DNA from: Streptomyces sp. DG2A-72
Lineage (GTDB): Bacteria; Actinomycetota; Actinomycetes; Streptomycetales; Streptomycetaceae
Length of the DNA stretch: 64,000 nt
Reading direction: 5' to 3'
Assembly (NCBI RefSeq): GCF_030499575.1
Contig: NZ_JASTLC010000001.1
Location: 2,070,001 to 2,134,000 of the forward strand
This document shows, piece after piece, positions 42,262 to 51,407 of this stretch (position 1 is its first letter; the number at the start of each line of letters is the position of its first letter). A program made the position numbers and the translations under genes. The notes under the pieces are model-generated. The model saw only the letters and a program-made list of their open reading frames with translations. It was not told the DNA's origin and made no database searches.

Positions 42262-43785
42262 GTGGCTCACGAGGTCGATCAGTCATTCCTGGCGCTGCCC
42301 TTGCGCGCCCTGGCCGACGCCGCCCTCGCACGCGCGCGTGCCCTGGGCGCCGAGCACGCGGACTTCCGGTTCGAGCGGGTGCGCAGCGCGTCCTGGCGCC
42401 TGCGGGACGGCAAGCCCGCCGGATCGTCGGACACCACCGACCTCGGGTACGCGGTGCGGGTCGTGCACGGCGGGACGTGGGGATTCGCGTCCGGCGTGGA
42501 TCTGACGCTCGACGCCGCCGCCAAGGTCGCCTCGCAGGCGGTGGCGATGGCCAAGCTGTCCGCGCAGGTGATCCGGGCGGCCGGGTCGGACGAGCGTGTC
42601 GAACTCGCCGACGAGCCCGTGCATGCCGAGAAGACGTGGATCTCGTCGTACGCGATCGATCCGTTCACCGTGCCCGACGAGGAGAAGACCGGGCTGCTGG
42701 CGGACTGGAGCGGCCGGCTGCTGGCGGCGGACGGGGTCGATCACGTCGACGCGTCGCTGCTCACCGTCCACGAGAACAAGTTCTACGCCGACACCGCGGG
42801 GACCGTGACGACACAGCAGCGAGTGCGGCTGCATCCGCAGCTGACGGCCGTGTCGGTGGACGCGTCGAGCGGCGAGTTCGACTCGATGCGCACCATCGCG
42901 CCGCCCGTCGGCCGTGGCTGGGAGTATGCGACGGGCACCGGCTGGGACTGGGACGACGAACTCGCCCGGATCCCCGAGCTGCTCGCCGAGAAGATGCGCG
43001 CCCCCACGGTCGAGCCGGGGCCGTACGACCTCGTCGTCGCCCCCTCCAACCTGTGGCTGACCATCCACGAGTCCATCGGCCACGCCACCGAGCTGGACCG
43101 CGCCCTCGGCTACGAGGCCGCCTACGCCGGCACCTCCTTCGCCACCTTCGACCAGCTCGGCAAGCTGAAGTACGGCTCCGAGCTGATGAACGTCACCGGT
43201 GACCGCACCGCCGAGCACGGCCTTGCGACCATCGGATACGACGACGAAGGCGTCGAGGGACAGTCCTGGGACCTGGTGAAGGACGGCACGCTCGTCGGCT
43301 ATCAGCTGGACCGGCGGATCGCGAAGCTGACCGGGTTCGAGCGGTCCAACGGGTGCGCGTTCGCCGACTCCCCCGGCCATGTGCCCGTGCAGCGCATGGC
43401 CAACGTGTCCCTGCGGCCCGACCCCGCCGGGCTGTCCACGGAGGATCTGATCGGGGGCGTGGACCGCGGCATCTATGTGGTCGGCGACCGGTCCTGGTCG
43501 ATCGACATGCAGCGCTACAACTTCCAGTTCACCGGCCAGCGGTTCTTCAAGATCGAGAACGGGCGGCTGGCCGGTCAGCTGCGGGACGTGGCCTACCAGG
43601 CGACGACCACCGACTTCTGGGGCTCCATGGCGGCGGTCGGCGGTCCGCAGACCTATGTCCTGGGCGGCGCCTTCAACTGCGGCAAGGCCCAGCCGGGCCA
43701 GGTCGCGGCCGTGTCGCACGGCTGCCCGTCTGCCCTCTTCAAGAGCGTCAACATTCTGAACACCACGCAGGAGGCCGGTCGATGA
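42262..43785 (+). CDS. tldD: TldD metalloprotease subunit
   Basis: 507 residues, GTG 42262 after AAGGGGAGG. The metal-binding HExxxH motif, HESIGH, is at 269-274, followed by ATELDRALG; the C-terminus has the conserved GGPQTYVLGGAFNCGKAQPGQ and SHGCPSALF. TldD and TldE form a heterodimeric protease that trims peptides, for example in maturation of modified peptides and antitoxin degradation. The stop overlaps the tldE start (ATGA). Core gene that marks the right edge of the accessory block. Confidence 0.94.
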   Translation: MAHEVDQSFLALPLRALADAALARARALGAEHADFRFERVRSASWRLRDGKPAGSSDTTDLGYAVRVVHGGTWGFASGVDLTLDAAAKVASQAVAMAKLSAQVIRAAGSDERVELADEPVHAEKTWISSYAIDPFTVPDEEKTGLLADWSGRLLAADGVDHVDASLLTVHENKFYADTAGTVTTQQRVRLHPQLTAVSVDASSGEFDSMRTIAPPVGRGWEYATGTGWDWDDELARIPELLAEKMRAPTVEPGPYDLVVAPSNLWLTIHESIGHATELDRALGYEAAYAGTSFATFDQLGKLKYGSELMNVTGDRTAEHGLATIGYDDEGVEGQSWDLVKDGTLVGYQLDRRIAKLTGFERSNGCAFADSPGHVPVQRMANVSLRPDPAGLSTEDLIGGVDRGIYVVGDRSWSIDMQRYNFQFTGQRFFKIENGRLAGQLRDVAYQATTTDFWGSMAAVGGPQTYVLGGAFNCGKAQPGQVAAVSHGCPSALFKSVNILNTTQEAGR

Positions 43786-45185
43786 GCGCGCGTACGAGCA
43801 AGCCGCACGAGGTTGTCGAGCGGGCGCTGGAGCTGTCCCGGGCCGACGGCTGCGTCGTGATCGCCGATGAGCAGTCGACCGCCAATCTGCGCTGGGCGGG
43901 CAACGCGCTCACCACGAACGGTGTCACGCGCGGGCGCACGCTCACGGTCATCGCCACCGTCGACGGCAAGGAGGGCACCGCTTCCGGCGTCGTCTCACGC
44001 TCCGCGGTGACCATCGACGAGCTGGAGCCGCTGGTACGCGCCGCCGAGGCCGCCGCACGCGGCGCCGGGCCCGCCGAGGACGCGCAGCCCCTGGTCACGG
44101 ACGTACCGGCGTCCGAGGACTTCACGGACGCCCCGGCCGAGACGTCGTCCACCGTGTTCGCCGACTTCGCCCCGGCGCTCGGTGAGGCGTTCGCACGCGC
44201 GCGTGCGGGTGGCCGCGAGCTGTACGGCTTCGCCAACCACGAGCTGGTGTCGACGTACATGGGTACGTCCACCGGTCTGCGGCTCCGTCATGACCAGCCC
44301 AACGGGACGCTGGAGCTGAACGCCAAGTCGCCCGACCGTACGCGCTCGGCGTGGGCGGGGCGGTCGACCCGGGACTTCAAGGACGTCGACCCGGCGGCGC
44401 TGGACGCCGAGCTGGCCGTACGGCTCGGCTGGGCGGAACGGCGGATCGAGCTGCCCGCGGGCCGGTACGAGACGCTGCTGCCGCCGACCGCCGTCGCCGA
44501 CCTGCTGATCTACCAGATGTGGTCGGCGTCGGGGCGGGACGCCACCGAGGGCCGCACGGTGTTCTCCAAGCCCGGCGGCGGCACCCGCGTCGGCGACAAG
44601 CTCACCGAGCTGCCGCTGACCCTGCGCAGCGACCCGAACGAGCCGGGCCTGGAGTCCGCGCCCTTCGTGATCGCGCACTCCTCCGGCGGCGACCAGTCGG
44701 TCTTCGACAACGGGCTGCCGCTGAAGCCGACCGAGTGGGTGCGCGCCGGTGAGCTGGGGCACCTCATGACCAGCCGGCACAGCGCGGGGCTGACCGGACT
44801 GCCGGTGGCGCCCGCGATCGACAACATCATCCTGGACGGCGGCACGGACCGGTCCCTGGAGGACATGGTCGCGAGCACGGACCATCGTGGGCCCTGCCTG
44901 CTGCTGACCTGCCTCTGGTACATCCGCGAGGTCGACCCGGCCACGCTGCTGCTCACCGGCCTGACCCGGGACGGCGTCTACCTCGTCGAGAACGGCGAGG
45001 TGACCGGCGAGGTCAACAACTTCCGGTTCAACGAGTCGCCGGTGGATCTGCTGGGGCGGGCGGCCGAGGCGGGGCGCACGGAAAAGACGCTGCCGAGGGA
45101 ATGGAGCGACTGGTTCACTAGGGCTGCCATGCCCGCGCTGAGGGTGCCGGACTTCAATATGAGCTCTGTCAGTCAGGGCGTATAA
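43782..45185 (+). CDS. tldE: TldE/PmbA subunit
   Basis: 467 residues, ATG 43782. It is homologous to TldD but lacks HExxxH, as expected for the non-catalytic partner (TldE/PmbA). Typical segments: LRWAGNALTTNGVTRGR, GFANHELVSTYMGTSTG, VFSKPGGGTRVGDKL and YIREVDPATLLLTGLTRDG. Coupled to tldD by a four-base overlap. Confidence 0.93.
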   Translation: MSARTSKPHEVVERALELSRADGCVVIADEQSTANLRWAGNALTTNGVTRGRTLTVIATVDGKEGTASGVVSRSAVTIDELEPLVRAAEAAARGAGPAEDAQPLVTDVPASEDFTDAPAETSSTVFADFAPALGEAFARARAGGRELYGFANHELVSTYMGTSTGLRLRHDQPNGTLELNAKSPDRTRSAWAGRSTRDFKDVDPAALDAELAVRLGWAERRIELPAGRYETLLPPTAVADLLIYQMWSASGRDATEGRTVFSKPGGGTRVGDKLTELPLTLRSDPNEPGLESAPFVIAHSSGGDQSVFDNGLPLKPTEWVRAGELGHLMTSRHSAGLTGLPVAPAIDNIILDGGTDRSLEDMVASTDHRGPCLLLTCLWYIREVDPATLLLTGLTRDGVYLVENGEVTGEVNNFRFNESPVDLLGRAAEAGRTEKTLPREWSDWFTRAAMPALRVPDFNMSSVSQGV

Positions 45186-45244
45186 CCTCGTAGTCGGCCG
45201 TCACTCGACTGCCGACAAGATCGCTTCAGGGAGATACGAGAACC

Positions 45245-46513
45245 GTGACGGACATCGTCGACGAGCTGAAGTGGCGGGGGCTGTTCGCCCTGTCCACTGA
45301 CGAGGACGCTTTGCGCAAGGCGCTCGCGGACGGTCCCGTCACGTTCTATTGCGGTTTCGACCCGACGGCGGCCAGTCTCCACGTCGGCCACCTGGTCCAG
45401 GTCCTCACCATGCGCCGGCTCCAGCAGGCGGGGCTGCGCCCGCTCGCCCTCGTGGGCGGTGCGACCGGTCAGATCGGCGACCCGCGCCCGACGGCGGAGC
45501 GCACGCTGAACGACCCGGAGACGGTCGCCGCCTGGGTCAACCGGCTGCGCTCGCAGATCGAGCCGTTCCTCACCTTCGAAGGTGAGAACGCCGCGGTGAT
45601 GGTGAACAACCTGGACTGGACGGCCGGGATGTCCGCCATCGAGTTCCTGCGCGACATCGGCAAGCACTTCCGCGTCAACAAGATGCTGACCAAGGACTCG
45701 GTCGCCCGGCGGCTGCAGTCCGAGGAAGGCATCAGCTACACGGAGTTCAGCTACCAGCTGCTCCAGGGCATGGACTTCCTTGAGCTGTACCGGCGGTACG
45801 GCTGCACGCTCCAGCAGGGCGGCAGCGACCAGTGGGGCAACCTCACGGCCGGGCTCGACCTGATCCACAAGCTGGAGCCGCACGCCAACGTGCACGCGAT
45901 CGCGACTCCGCTGATGACCAAGGCGGACGGCACCAAGTTCGGCAAGACCGAGGGCGGTGCGATCTGGCTCGACCCGGAGATGACGACGCCGTACGCGTTC
46001 TACCAGTTCTGGCTGAACGTGGACGACCGGGATGTCTCGACGTACATGCGCATCCTGTCCTTCAAGTCCCGTGCGGAACTGGAGGAGTTGGAGAAGCAGA
46101 CGGAGGAGCGGCCGCAGGCCCGGGCCGCGCAGCGTGCGCTCGCCGAGGAGCTGACGACGCTGGTGCACGGTGCGGAGCAGACGGCCGCGGTGATCGCCGC
46201 GTCCCGCGCGCTCTTCGGCCAGGGCGAACTGGCGGAGCTGGACGACCGTACGTTGGCTGCGGCGCTCTCCGAGGTGCCGCATGTGCGGGTTGCCGAGCTC
46301 GGGCCGGTGGTCGACCTGTTCGCTGAGGTCGGGCTGGTGGCGAGCAAGTCGGCTGCGCGGCGGACCGTGAAGGAGGGCGGGGCGTACGTGAACAACGTGA
46401 AGGTCGTCGCGGAGGACTCCGTCCCGGTGGAGGGGGATCTGCTGCACGGGCGTTGGCTGGTGCTGCGGCGTGGCAAGAAGAATCTTGCGGCGGTGGAGGT
46501 TGTTGGCGGGTAG
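45245..46513 (+). CDS. tyrS: Tyrosyl-tRNA synthetase
   Basis: 422 residues, GTG 45245. Class I synthetase: [15 protein letters not shown] (HIGH variant HVGH at 46-49), the tyrosine-site [18 protein letters not shown] as the KMSKS-type loop (about 231), and a C-terminal S4 RNA-binding domain (about 355-415: [23 protein letters not shown]). It charges tRNA-Tyr with tyrosine. No T-box leader is visible. Followed by a dispersed repeat carrying a terminator. Confidence 0.97.
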   Translation: MTDIVDELKWRGLFALSTDEDALRKALADGPVTFYCGFDPTAASLHVGHLVQVLTMRRLQQAGLRPLALVGGATGQIGDPRPTAERTLNDPETVAAWVNRLRSQIEPFLTFEGENAAVMVNNLDWTAGMSAIEFLRDIGKHFRVNKMLTKDSVARRLQSEEGISYTEFSYQLLQGMDFLELYRRYGCTLQQGGSDQWGNLTAGLDLIHKLEPHANVHAIATPLMTKADGTKFGKTEGGAIWLDPEMTTPYAFYQFWLNVDDRDVSTYMRILSFKSRAELEELEKQTEERPQARAAQRALAEELTTLVHGAEQTAAVIAASRALFGQGELAELDDRTLAAALSEVPHVRVAELGPVVDLFAEVGLVASKSAARRTVKEGGAYVNNVKVVAEDSVPVEGDLLHGRWLVLRRGKKNLAAVEVVGG

Positions 46514-46515
46514 CG

Positions 46516-46620
46516 CCGTAGGGGTGCGGGGAGCTGCCTGGCTGCGGGTTCGTTGTGGCTTGTCGCGCCCACGCGGCGGAGCCGCATGTCGATACAGCCC
46601 CGCGCCCCTATCGGGGCGCT
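46516..46620. repeat. Dispersed Streptomyces-type intergenic repeat with terminator hairpin (copy 2)
   Basis: Contains CCGTAGGGG (46516-46524), CTGGCTGCGGGTT (46538-46550), ACGCGGCGGAGCCGC (46571-46585) and CAGCCCCGCGCCCC, the longer form of copy 1 at 1155-1235. Its hairpin GCGCCCC (46602-46608) / GGGGCGC (46613-46619) overlaps the TAG stop of the convergent GlsB-like gene. Confidence 0.7.
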
Positions 46621-46889
46621 CGTTTCCGCTTGCCCAGCGTTGCCATGTACAGCATGTCGCCCACGCCCACGATGATGATCGCCGCGACGAGTTGGAAGGC
46701 GTGGCGGCTCCAGTCGATGCCGGAGGTTTCGTCGACGCCCACTCCTCGGGCGATGGAGTTGCCGACGATGGCGCCGAGCATGCCGAAGATGGTGGTCAGC
46801 CAGAGGGGACTGTGCTGTTTGCCGGGCAGGATCGCCTTGGCGATCAGCCCCAACACGAATCCCACGATGATCGCCCACAACCAGCCCAT
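46608..46889 (-). CDS. GlsB/YeaQ/YmgE-family stress-response membrane protein
   Basis: 93 residues from ATG 46889 (cat at 46887-46889). Three hydrophobic segments with glycine zippers: WLWAIIVGFVLGLIAKAILPGK, LTTIFGMLGAIVGNSIARG and AFQLVAAIIIVGVGDMLY, then a basic tail GKRKRAPR. Members of this family are induced by general stress; the molecular role is unknown. The gene ends inside the terminator hairpin. Confidence 0.92.
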   Translation of the reverse strand: MGWLWAIIVGFVLGLIAKAILPGKQHSPLWLTTIFGMLGAIVGNSIARGVGVDETSGIDWSRHAFQLVAAIIIVGVGDMLYMATLGKRKRAPR

Positions 46890-47133
46890 GGCTGCCTCCT
46901 CGTACGGCTCGACGTGAGCATTACGCCCAGTGTCGGCCCGGTCGCGCTACGGCGCATGTCGGGTACGGCGCTACACGCTCCGGCGCAGGCCACTCACCGT
47001 GGTCGCAGGTGCCCCGGTCTCGTAGGCGACGCAGGTGCGGCGTAACGTGGAGGCTGTCCGGGCTCGGTTGCTCCGCCTGGGCAGGGCGGGTACGGGCCGG
47101 GCAGAGTCCGATGCGGGCGGATGGTGAAATGTG
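46890..47133. other. Intergenic region, GlsB-like / DUF3099 genes
   Basis: 244 bases between divergent genes. No gene, repeat or convincing operator seen; GGGTAC at 46959-46964 could be part of a stress-sigma promoter but lacks a good upstream element. Confidence 0.4.
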
Positions 47134-47532
47134 ATGCGGAAGCAGCATGGTGGCGGCGACGCCCAGGTATTCCGGATCACTGGGGCCCGGGCGAGCCTTC
47201 ATGAGGACGTGCGCGGGCGGCAACGGCGCTACGTCATCTCGATGTCGGTCCGTACGGTGTCCGTGGTCCTCGCGGCCTCGCTCTGGAACGTCGAACGGCA
47301 CGTCGCGATCGTGGCGTTGGTGCTCGGGGTGGTGCTCCCCTACATCTCGGTGGTGATCGCCAACGCCGGGCGGGAGAACGCGCCGTCGCTTCCGTCGACG
47401 TTCGTGACCGCGCCGACGCCGCCGATGATCGCGCCACCGCGGGACGACGACGGCTTCGCGGAACCGGCGACGGAAGACTCCACGGCCGAACCGGAGCCCG
47501 GCGCGAGAAGCGAGCGCAGCGACCGGACGTGA
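47134..47532 (+). CDS. DUF3099 membrane protein
   Basis: 132 residues (ATG 47134; GTG 47131 is directly adjacent). A hydrophilic start with GRQRRYVISMSVRTVSVVLAA is the DUF3099 hallmark, followed by a second hydrophobic helix (HVAIVALVLGVVLPYISVVIANAGRE) and a Pro/Glu-rich tail. Two membrane helices, cytosolic ends predicted. Function unknown; widespread in actinomycetes. Confidence 0.88.
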   Translation: MRKQHGGGDAQVFRITGARASLHEDVRGRQRRYVISMSVRTVSVVLAASLWNVERHVAIVALVLGVVLPYISVVIANAGRENAPSLPSTFVTAPTPPMIAPPRDDDGFAEPATEDSTAEPEPGARSERSDRT

Positions 47533-47678
47533 GCTTTACGGGCGCTTTCCAGCCGGAGGTCGGCTCCGTACCAAGCTCAGTAAAAGCTCAGATCAATCAT
47601 GTTGTTCCGGTGCCGAGCGCGTACTGACCCGTGACATACTTTCTAAGCGCTCCGCATCCCCCGTCGGAGCGACAGACC

Positions 47679-47720
47679 GACGCCGGGCAGCTCCCCCCGT
47701 GGCTGCTCGGCGTCGCCTTT
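47679..47720 (+). terminator. Terminator between DUF3099 and the next gene
   Basis: GACGCCGGGCAGC (47679-47691) pairs with GCTGCTCGGCGTC (47702-47714) over 13 bp with one wobble, then CCTTTTG. Confidence 0.8.
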
Positions 47721-47728
47721 TGTGGGGT

Positions 47729-47734
47729 TAGGGT
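47729..47734 (+). promoter_or_regulatory. Candidate -10 box (TAGGGT) of a leaderless gene
   Basis: TAGGGT followed by exactly six bases and GTG 47741; the arrangement copies that at 3794-3806. Confidence 0.5.
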
Positions 47735-47740
47735 CGGGGC

Positions 47741-47980
47741 GTGAATCTGAACGTCCCCGGCAACGATCCGGCCTCTCCCATCTGCTCCGCCAAGGGCTGC
47801 CGTGCCGCCGCCGTGTGGGTGCTGGCTTGGAACAATCCGAAGCTGCACACGCCGGAGCGGCGCAAGACGTGGCTGGCCTGCGAGGAGCACCGGGAACATC
47901 TCTCGCAGTTCCTCGGGGTGCGGGGGTTTTTGAAGGACGTGGTCCCGCTGGAGGAGTGGGAGTCCCCCGAAGAGGTCTAG
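47741..47980 (+). CDS. Small conserved actinobacterial Cys/His protein
   Basis: 79 residues, GTG 47741. Two paired segments, CSAKGC (15-20) and WLACEEHREHL (C47, H50), could bind one metal ion. No membrane segment. Conserved small proteins of this pattern are common in actinomycetes and sometimes carry unsupported enzyme names; I do not assign a function. It ends six bases before the convergent moaA stop. Confidence 0.78.
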   Translation: MNLNVPGNDPASPICSAKGCRAAAVWVLAWNNPKLHTPERRKTWLACEEHREHLSQFLGVRGFLKDVVPLEEWESPEEV

Positions 47981-47986
47981 CCCTAC

Positions 47987-48976
47987 CTAGCCCCCGATGG
48001 CCGACATCGGCCTGTCCGGCTGGACAAAGGTCGGGTCGTCCAGGCCCGCCCCCGCCTTCTTGCCCCACATCGCCAGGCGCCAGATGCGGGCGATCTCCTC
48101 GTCGGGGGCGTCGGAGCGCAGGGCCGCGCGCAGGTCCGTTTCCTCGCGGGCGAACAGGCACGTGCGTACCTGGCCGTCGGCGGTGAGGCGGGTGCGGTCG
48201 CAGGCCGCGCAGAACGGGCGGGTGACCGAGGCGATGACGCCGACGCGGTGCGGGCCGCCGTCGACGAGCCAGCGTTCCGCCGGGGCCGAGCCGCGCTGGT
48301 CGGAGCCCTCCTCGGTCAGCTCGAAGCGGGTACGGAGGGAGGTCAGGATGTCGCCTGCCGTGATCATGCCGTCGCGCTTCCAGCCGTGCTGGGCGTCCAG
48401 GGGCATCTGCTCGATGAACCGCAGCTCGTAGTCGTGCTCGACGGCCCAGGCCAGGAGGTCCGGGGCCTCGTCCTCGTTCAGCCCCGGCATCAGGACCGAG
48501 TTGACCTTCACGGGGGTCAGGCCCGCCTCGCGGGCGGCGTGCAGGCCCTCGATGACGTCCTTGTGGCGGTCCCGGCGGGTGAGGGTCTTGAAGACGTCCG
48601 GGCGCAGGGTGTCCAGCGAGACGTTCACCCGGTCCAGGCCCGCCGCCTTCAGGGCGCTCGCGGTGCGCTTGAGGCCGATGCCGTTCGTGGTCAGGGACAT
48701 CTGGGGGCGCGGGTCGAGGGCAGCGACCCGCTCGACGATGCCGACCAGGCCGGGGCGCAGCAGGGGCTCACCGCCGGTGAAGCGGACCTCCTTGATGCCC
48801 AGGGAGGTGACGGCTATGTCGATCAGGCGGACGATCTCGTCGTCCGTGAGCAGGTCCGGCTTGGCCAGCCACTGCAGGCCCTCCTCGGGCATGCAGTAGG
48901 TACAGCGCAGATTGCACCGGTCGGTCAGCGAGACCCTCAGATCGGTGGCCACTCGGCCGTAGGTGTCAATGAGCAC
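47987..48976 (-). CDS. moaA: GTP 3',8-cyclase (molybdenum cofactor synthesis)
   Basis: 329 residues. GTG 48976 is preferred because GAGGGAGGGG lies just upstream and the protein then begins LIDTYGRVATDLRVSLTDRC as in other MoaA; GTG 49018 would add 14 residues. Radical-SAM cluster C21-x3-C25-x2-C28 (CNLRCTYC), GGEPLLR, and the second 4Fe-4S cluster in FCAACDRTRLTADGQVRTCLF; C-terminal GG is present. It rearranges GTP to 3',8-cyclo-dihydro-GTP with MoaC downstream in the pathway. No other mo-co gene is adjacent. Confidence 0.96.
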   Translation of the reverse strand: MLIDTYGRVATDLRVSLTDRCNLRCTYCMPEEGLQWLAKPDLLTDDEIVRLIDIAVTSLGIKEVRFTGGEPLLRPGLVGIVERVAALDPRPQMSLTTNGIGLKRTASALKAAGLDRVNVSLDTLRPDVFKTLTRRDRHKDVIEGLHAAREAGLTPVKVNSVLMPGLNEDEAPDLLAWAVEHDYELRFIEQMPLDAQHGWKRDGMITAGDILTSLRTRFELTEEGSDQRGSAPAERWLVDGGPHRVGVIASVTRPFCAACDRTRLTADGQVRTCLFAREETDLRAALRSDAPDEEIARIWRLAMWGKKAGAGLDDPTFVQPDRPMSAIGG

Positions 48977-49076
48977 GTGGGCCCCCTCCCTCGCAGCGGA
49001 TCCATCATTTTCCGACACCTGCGAGCCTACGCGACGCCACTGACAACCAGCAGGCGCCTTTTCCCACCAGGTATGA

Positions 49077-49112
49077 CGCGGCCGCGTCGTAGGGATCTAC
49101 GACGCGGCCGCG
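49077..49112 (-). terminator. Terminator with perfect 16-bp stem
   Basis: CGCGGCCGCGTCGTAG (49077-49092) and its exact complement (49097-49112) around GGAT, 14 bases past the symporter stop. Confidence 0.8.
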
Positions 49113-49125
49113 GGGCAGGGTGGGC

Positions 49126-50745
49126 TCAGTGCGCCCCGGTGCCCGTGAGGGAGCGGACCTCCAGCTCGGCGTACTTGCCGGTGTCCGGCTCCTCCTTGGA
49201 CAGGTAGGTGCCGATGATGCCCATCAGGAAGCCGAACGGGATGGAGATGATGCCCGGGTTCTTCAGCGGGAACCAGGCGAAGTCGACGTCCGGGAACATC
49301 GCCGTGGGGTCGCCGGAGACGACGGGCGAGAACAGCACCAGGCCGACGGCCACGGTCAGACCGCCGTAGATCGACCACAGGGCGCCCTGGGTGGTGAACC
49401 GCTTCCAGAACAGGCTGTAGAGGATCGTCGGCAGGTTGGCGGAGGCGGCGACCGCGAAGGCGAGGGCGACGAGGCCGGCCACGTTCAGGTCGCGGGCGAG
49501 GGAGCCCAGGATGATGGAGACGGCGCCGATGCCGATGGTCGCCAGACGCGCCGCCCTGACCTCCTCCTTGTCGGTGGCCTTCCCCTTGCGGATGACGTTG
49601 GCGTAGATGTCGTGCGCGAAGGAGGACGACGAGGCGAGGGTGAGACCGGCAACCACGGCGAGGATCGTCGCGAAAGCCACCGCCGAGATCGTCGCGAGCA
49701 GGATCGCGCCCCAGGCGGAGTCGACGCCGCCCAGGTGCAGGGCGAGCAGAGGCGCCGCCGTGTTGCCGGACTTGTTGGACGCGATGATCTCTTCCTGCGG
49801 GATGAGCGCCGCCGCTCCGAAGCCGAGCGCGATGGTCATCAGGTAGAAACCGCCGATGATGCCGATCGCCCAGTTGACGGACTTACGGGCGGCCTTGGCG
49901 TTGGGCACCGTGTAGAAGCGGATCAGGATGTGCGGCAGACCGGCGGTGCCGAGCACCAAGGCGACGCCCAGGGAGATGAAGTCGAGCTTGGTGGTGCCGG
50001 TCGCGCCGTACTGGAGGCCGGGCTCCAGGAAGGCGGCGCCCTTGCCGCTGTTCTCGGCGGCGGTGCCGAGCAGGTCGGAGACGTTGAAGTTGAACTTCAG
50101 CAGCACCAGGAAGGTGATCAGGATGGTGCCGCTGATGAGCAGCACGGCCTTGACCATCTGGACCCAGGTAGTGCCCTTCATGCCGCCGATGGAGACGTAC
50201 ACGATCATCAGGACACCGACGAGGGCGACGATCAGGATCTTGCCGGCGTCGGAGGTGATGCCGAGCAGCAGGGAGACCAGGACGCCCGCGCCCGCCATCT
50301 GGGCCAGCAGGTAGAAGATCGAGACGACGATCGTGGAGGTGCCGGCGGCCGTGCGCACAGGGCGCTGGCGCATGCGGTACGCGAGGACGTCGCCCATCGT
50401 GTAGCGGCCGGAGTTCCTGAGCGGCTCGGCCACCAGGAGCAGGGCCACCAGCCAGGCGACCAGGAAGCCGATGGAGTACAGGAAGCCGTCGTACCCGAAG
50501 AGGGCGATGGCGCCCGCGATGCCGAGGAAGGACGCGGCGGACATGTAGTCGCCGGAGACCGCGAGGCCGTTCTGGAAGGCGCTGAACGAACGGCCGCCCG
50601 CGTAGAAGTCGGCGGCGTCCTTGGTCTGGCGGCCCGCCCAGACGGTGATGAACAGGGTCGCGACCACGAAGAGCGCGAACAGGGTGATGATCAGCGGCCG
50701 GTGCTCGCTGGCTTCGTTGGCCGCAAGGGTCATCGCGGGGCTCAT
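49126..50745 (-). CDS. Sodium:solute symporter, ActP-like (acetate type)
   Basis: 539 residues from ATG 50745, overlapping the DUF485 stop (ATGA). About thirteen hydrophobic helices and typical SSS-family segments: ADFYAGGRSFSAFQNGLAVSGDYMSAASFLGIAG, RYTMGDVLAYRM and GLPHILIRFYTVPNAKAARKSV. The combination DUF485 (YjcH) plus ActP is the acetate/pyruvate-type uptake pair. It imports small monocarboxylates with Na+. A CRP-like site lies upstream of the operon. Confidence 0.93.
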   Translation of the reverse strand: MSPAMTLAANEASEHRPLIITLFALFVVATLFITVWAGRQTKDAADFYAGGRSFSAFQNGLAVSGDYMSAASFLGIAGAIALFGYDGFLYSIGFLVAWLVALLLVAEPLRNSGRYTMGDVLAYRMRQRPVRTAAGTSTIVVSIFYLLAQMAGAGVLVSLLLGITSDAGKILIVALVGVLMIVYVSIGGMKGTTWVQMVKAVLLISGTILITFLVLLKFNFNVSDLLGTAAENSGKGAAFLEPGLQYGATGTTKLDFISLGVALVLGTAGLPHILIRFYTVPNAKAARKSVNWAIGIIGGFYLMTIALGFGAAALIPQEEIIASNKSGNTAAPLLALHLGGVDSAWGAILLATISAVAFATILAVVAGLTLASSSSFAHDIYANVIRKGKATDKEEVRAARLATIGIGAVSIILGSLARDLNVAGLVALAFAVAASANLPTILYSLFWKRFTTQGALWSIYGGLTVAVGLVLFSPVVSGDPTAMFPDVDFAWFPLKNPGIISIPFGFLMGIIGTYLSKEEPDTGKYAELEVRSLTGTGAH

Positions 50746-51098
50746 GCGCCGCCCTCCATCTGGGACTTGATCGCTTCTGCCTTGGGGTCGAGCTTCGCGG
50801 CGGCGTGCCGCGAGTACCACCAGGCGATGAGGAACGTGGTGACGAACTGGGCGATGCCGAAGACGAAGGCCACGTTGATGTTGCCGGCCACCTTGGTGCC
50901 CATGAAGTCGCCCGCGTAGTTGGACAGCAGGACGTACAGCAGGTACCAGACGATGAAGCCGACGGTCAGCGGAAAGGCGAAGGAGCGGTAGGAGCGGCGC
51001 AGTTCACCGAACTCCGCGCTCTCCTGCACCTCGACGAACTCCTCTGTGGAAGGGAGTTGGTGTTGCTCTTTCGAGGGGGGCGGTGCGTCGGTAGCCAC
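50742..51098 (-). CDS. DUF485 membrane protein (YjcH-like)
   Basis: 118 residues. GTG 51098 has GAGGAGACTCC upstream; an in-frame GTG at 51149 would add 17 residues and overlap the CRP-like site. Two membrane helices (FPLTVGFIVWYLLYVLLSNYA; INVAFVFGIAQFVTTFLIAWWYSRHA) separated by GDFMGTKVAGN, which is the DUF485 signature. Always paired with an ActP-type symporter; role unknown, perhaps assembly. Confidence 0.93.
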   Translation of the reverse strand: MATDAPPPSKEQHQLPSTEEFVEVQESAEFGELRRSYRSFAFPLTVGFIVWYLLYVLLSNYAGDFMGTKVAGNINVAFVFGIAQFVTTFLIAWWYSRHAAAKLDPKAEAIKSQMEGGA

Positions 51099-51135
51099 GG
51101 AGTCTCCTCGCGTTGCGGGTGTGGTTGTACGAGTG

Positions 51136-51149
51136 GTGATGTGGATCAC
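51136..51149. promoter_or_regulatory. CRP-like site GTGA-N6-TCAC
   Basis: GTGATGTGGATCAC, a perfect GTGA/TCAC pair with a 6-base spacer, 38 bases upstream of the DUF485/symporter start. In E. coli the acs-yjcH-actP operon is CRP-activated; the parallel is striking. Confidence 0.6.
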
Positions 51150-51407
51150 TTGAACCGGGTGGCGATGTTAGGGCCCCCGAGCGTGATCCGACAGGGGGCT
51201 CGATCGTGCTCGGCCTCCTGCCCAAGGTCACGGCGCCACGCGAGGACCGGTTCAACCCTCGGTACTTCTTTTCGAACCAACATCCGGGAAGTCATTGCTG
51301 GCCAGCGCAATCGAGGGATAGTTTCGCCCTGCGCCACCCGTCATGTACCTGCCCGAGCACCATCTGTGTCTCGGGCCGGTCTCGTTTCCGGATGATGTGG
51401 AGATCCC
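51150..51407. other. Intergenic region upstream of the first S8 protease
   Basis: With 51099-51149 this is a 309-base gap between divergent genes. Apart from the CRP-like site I see no gene; an AT-richer patch (51270-51330: TTCTTTTCGAACC, GGGATAGTTTCG) may hold the protease promoter. Confidence 0.4.

Noticed and set aside
45186..45244. T-box leader of tyrS
   Set aside because: The gap is only 59 bases, too short for a T-box, and lacks its conserved core.
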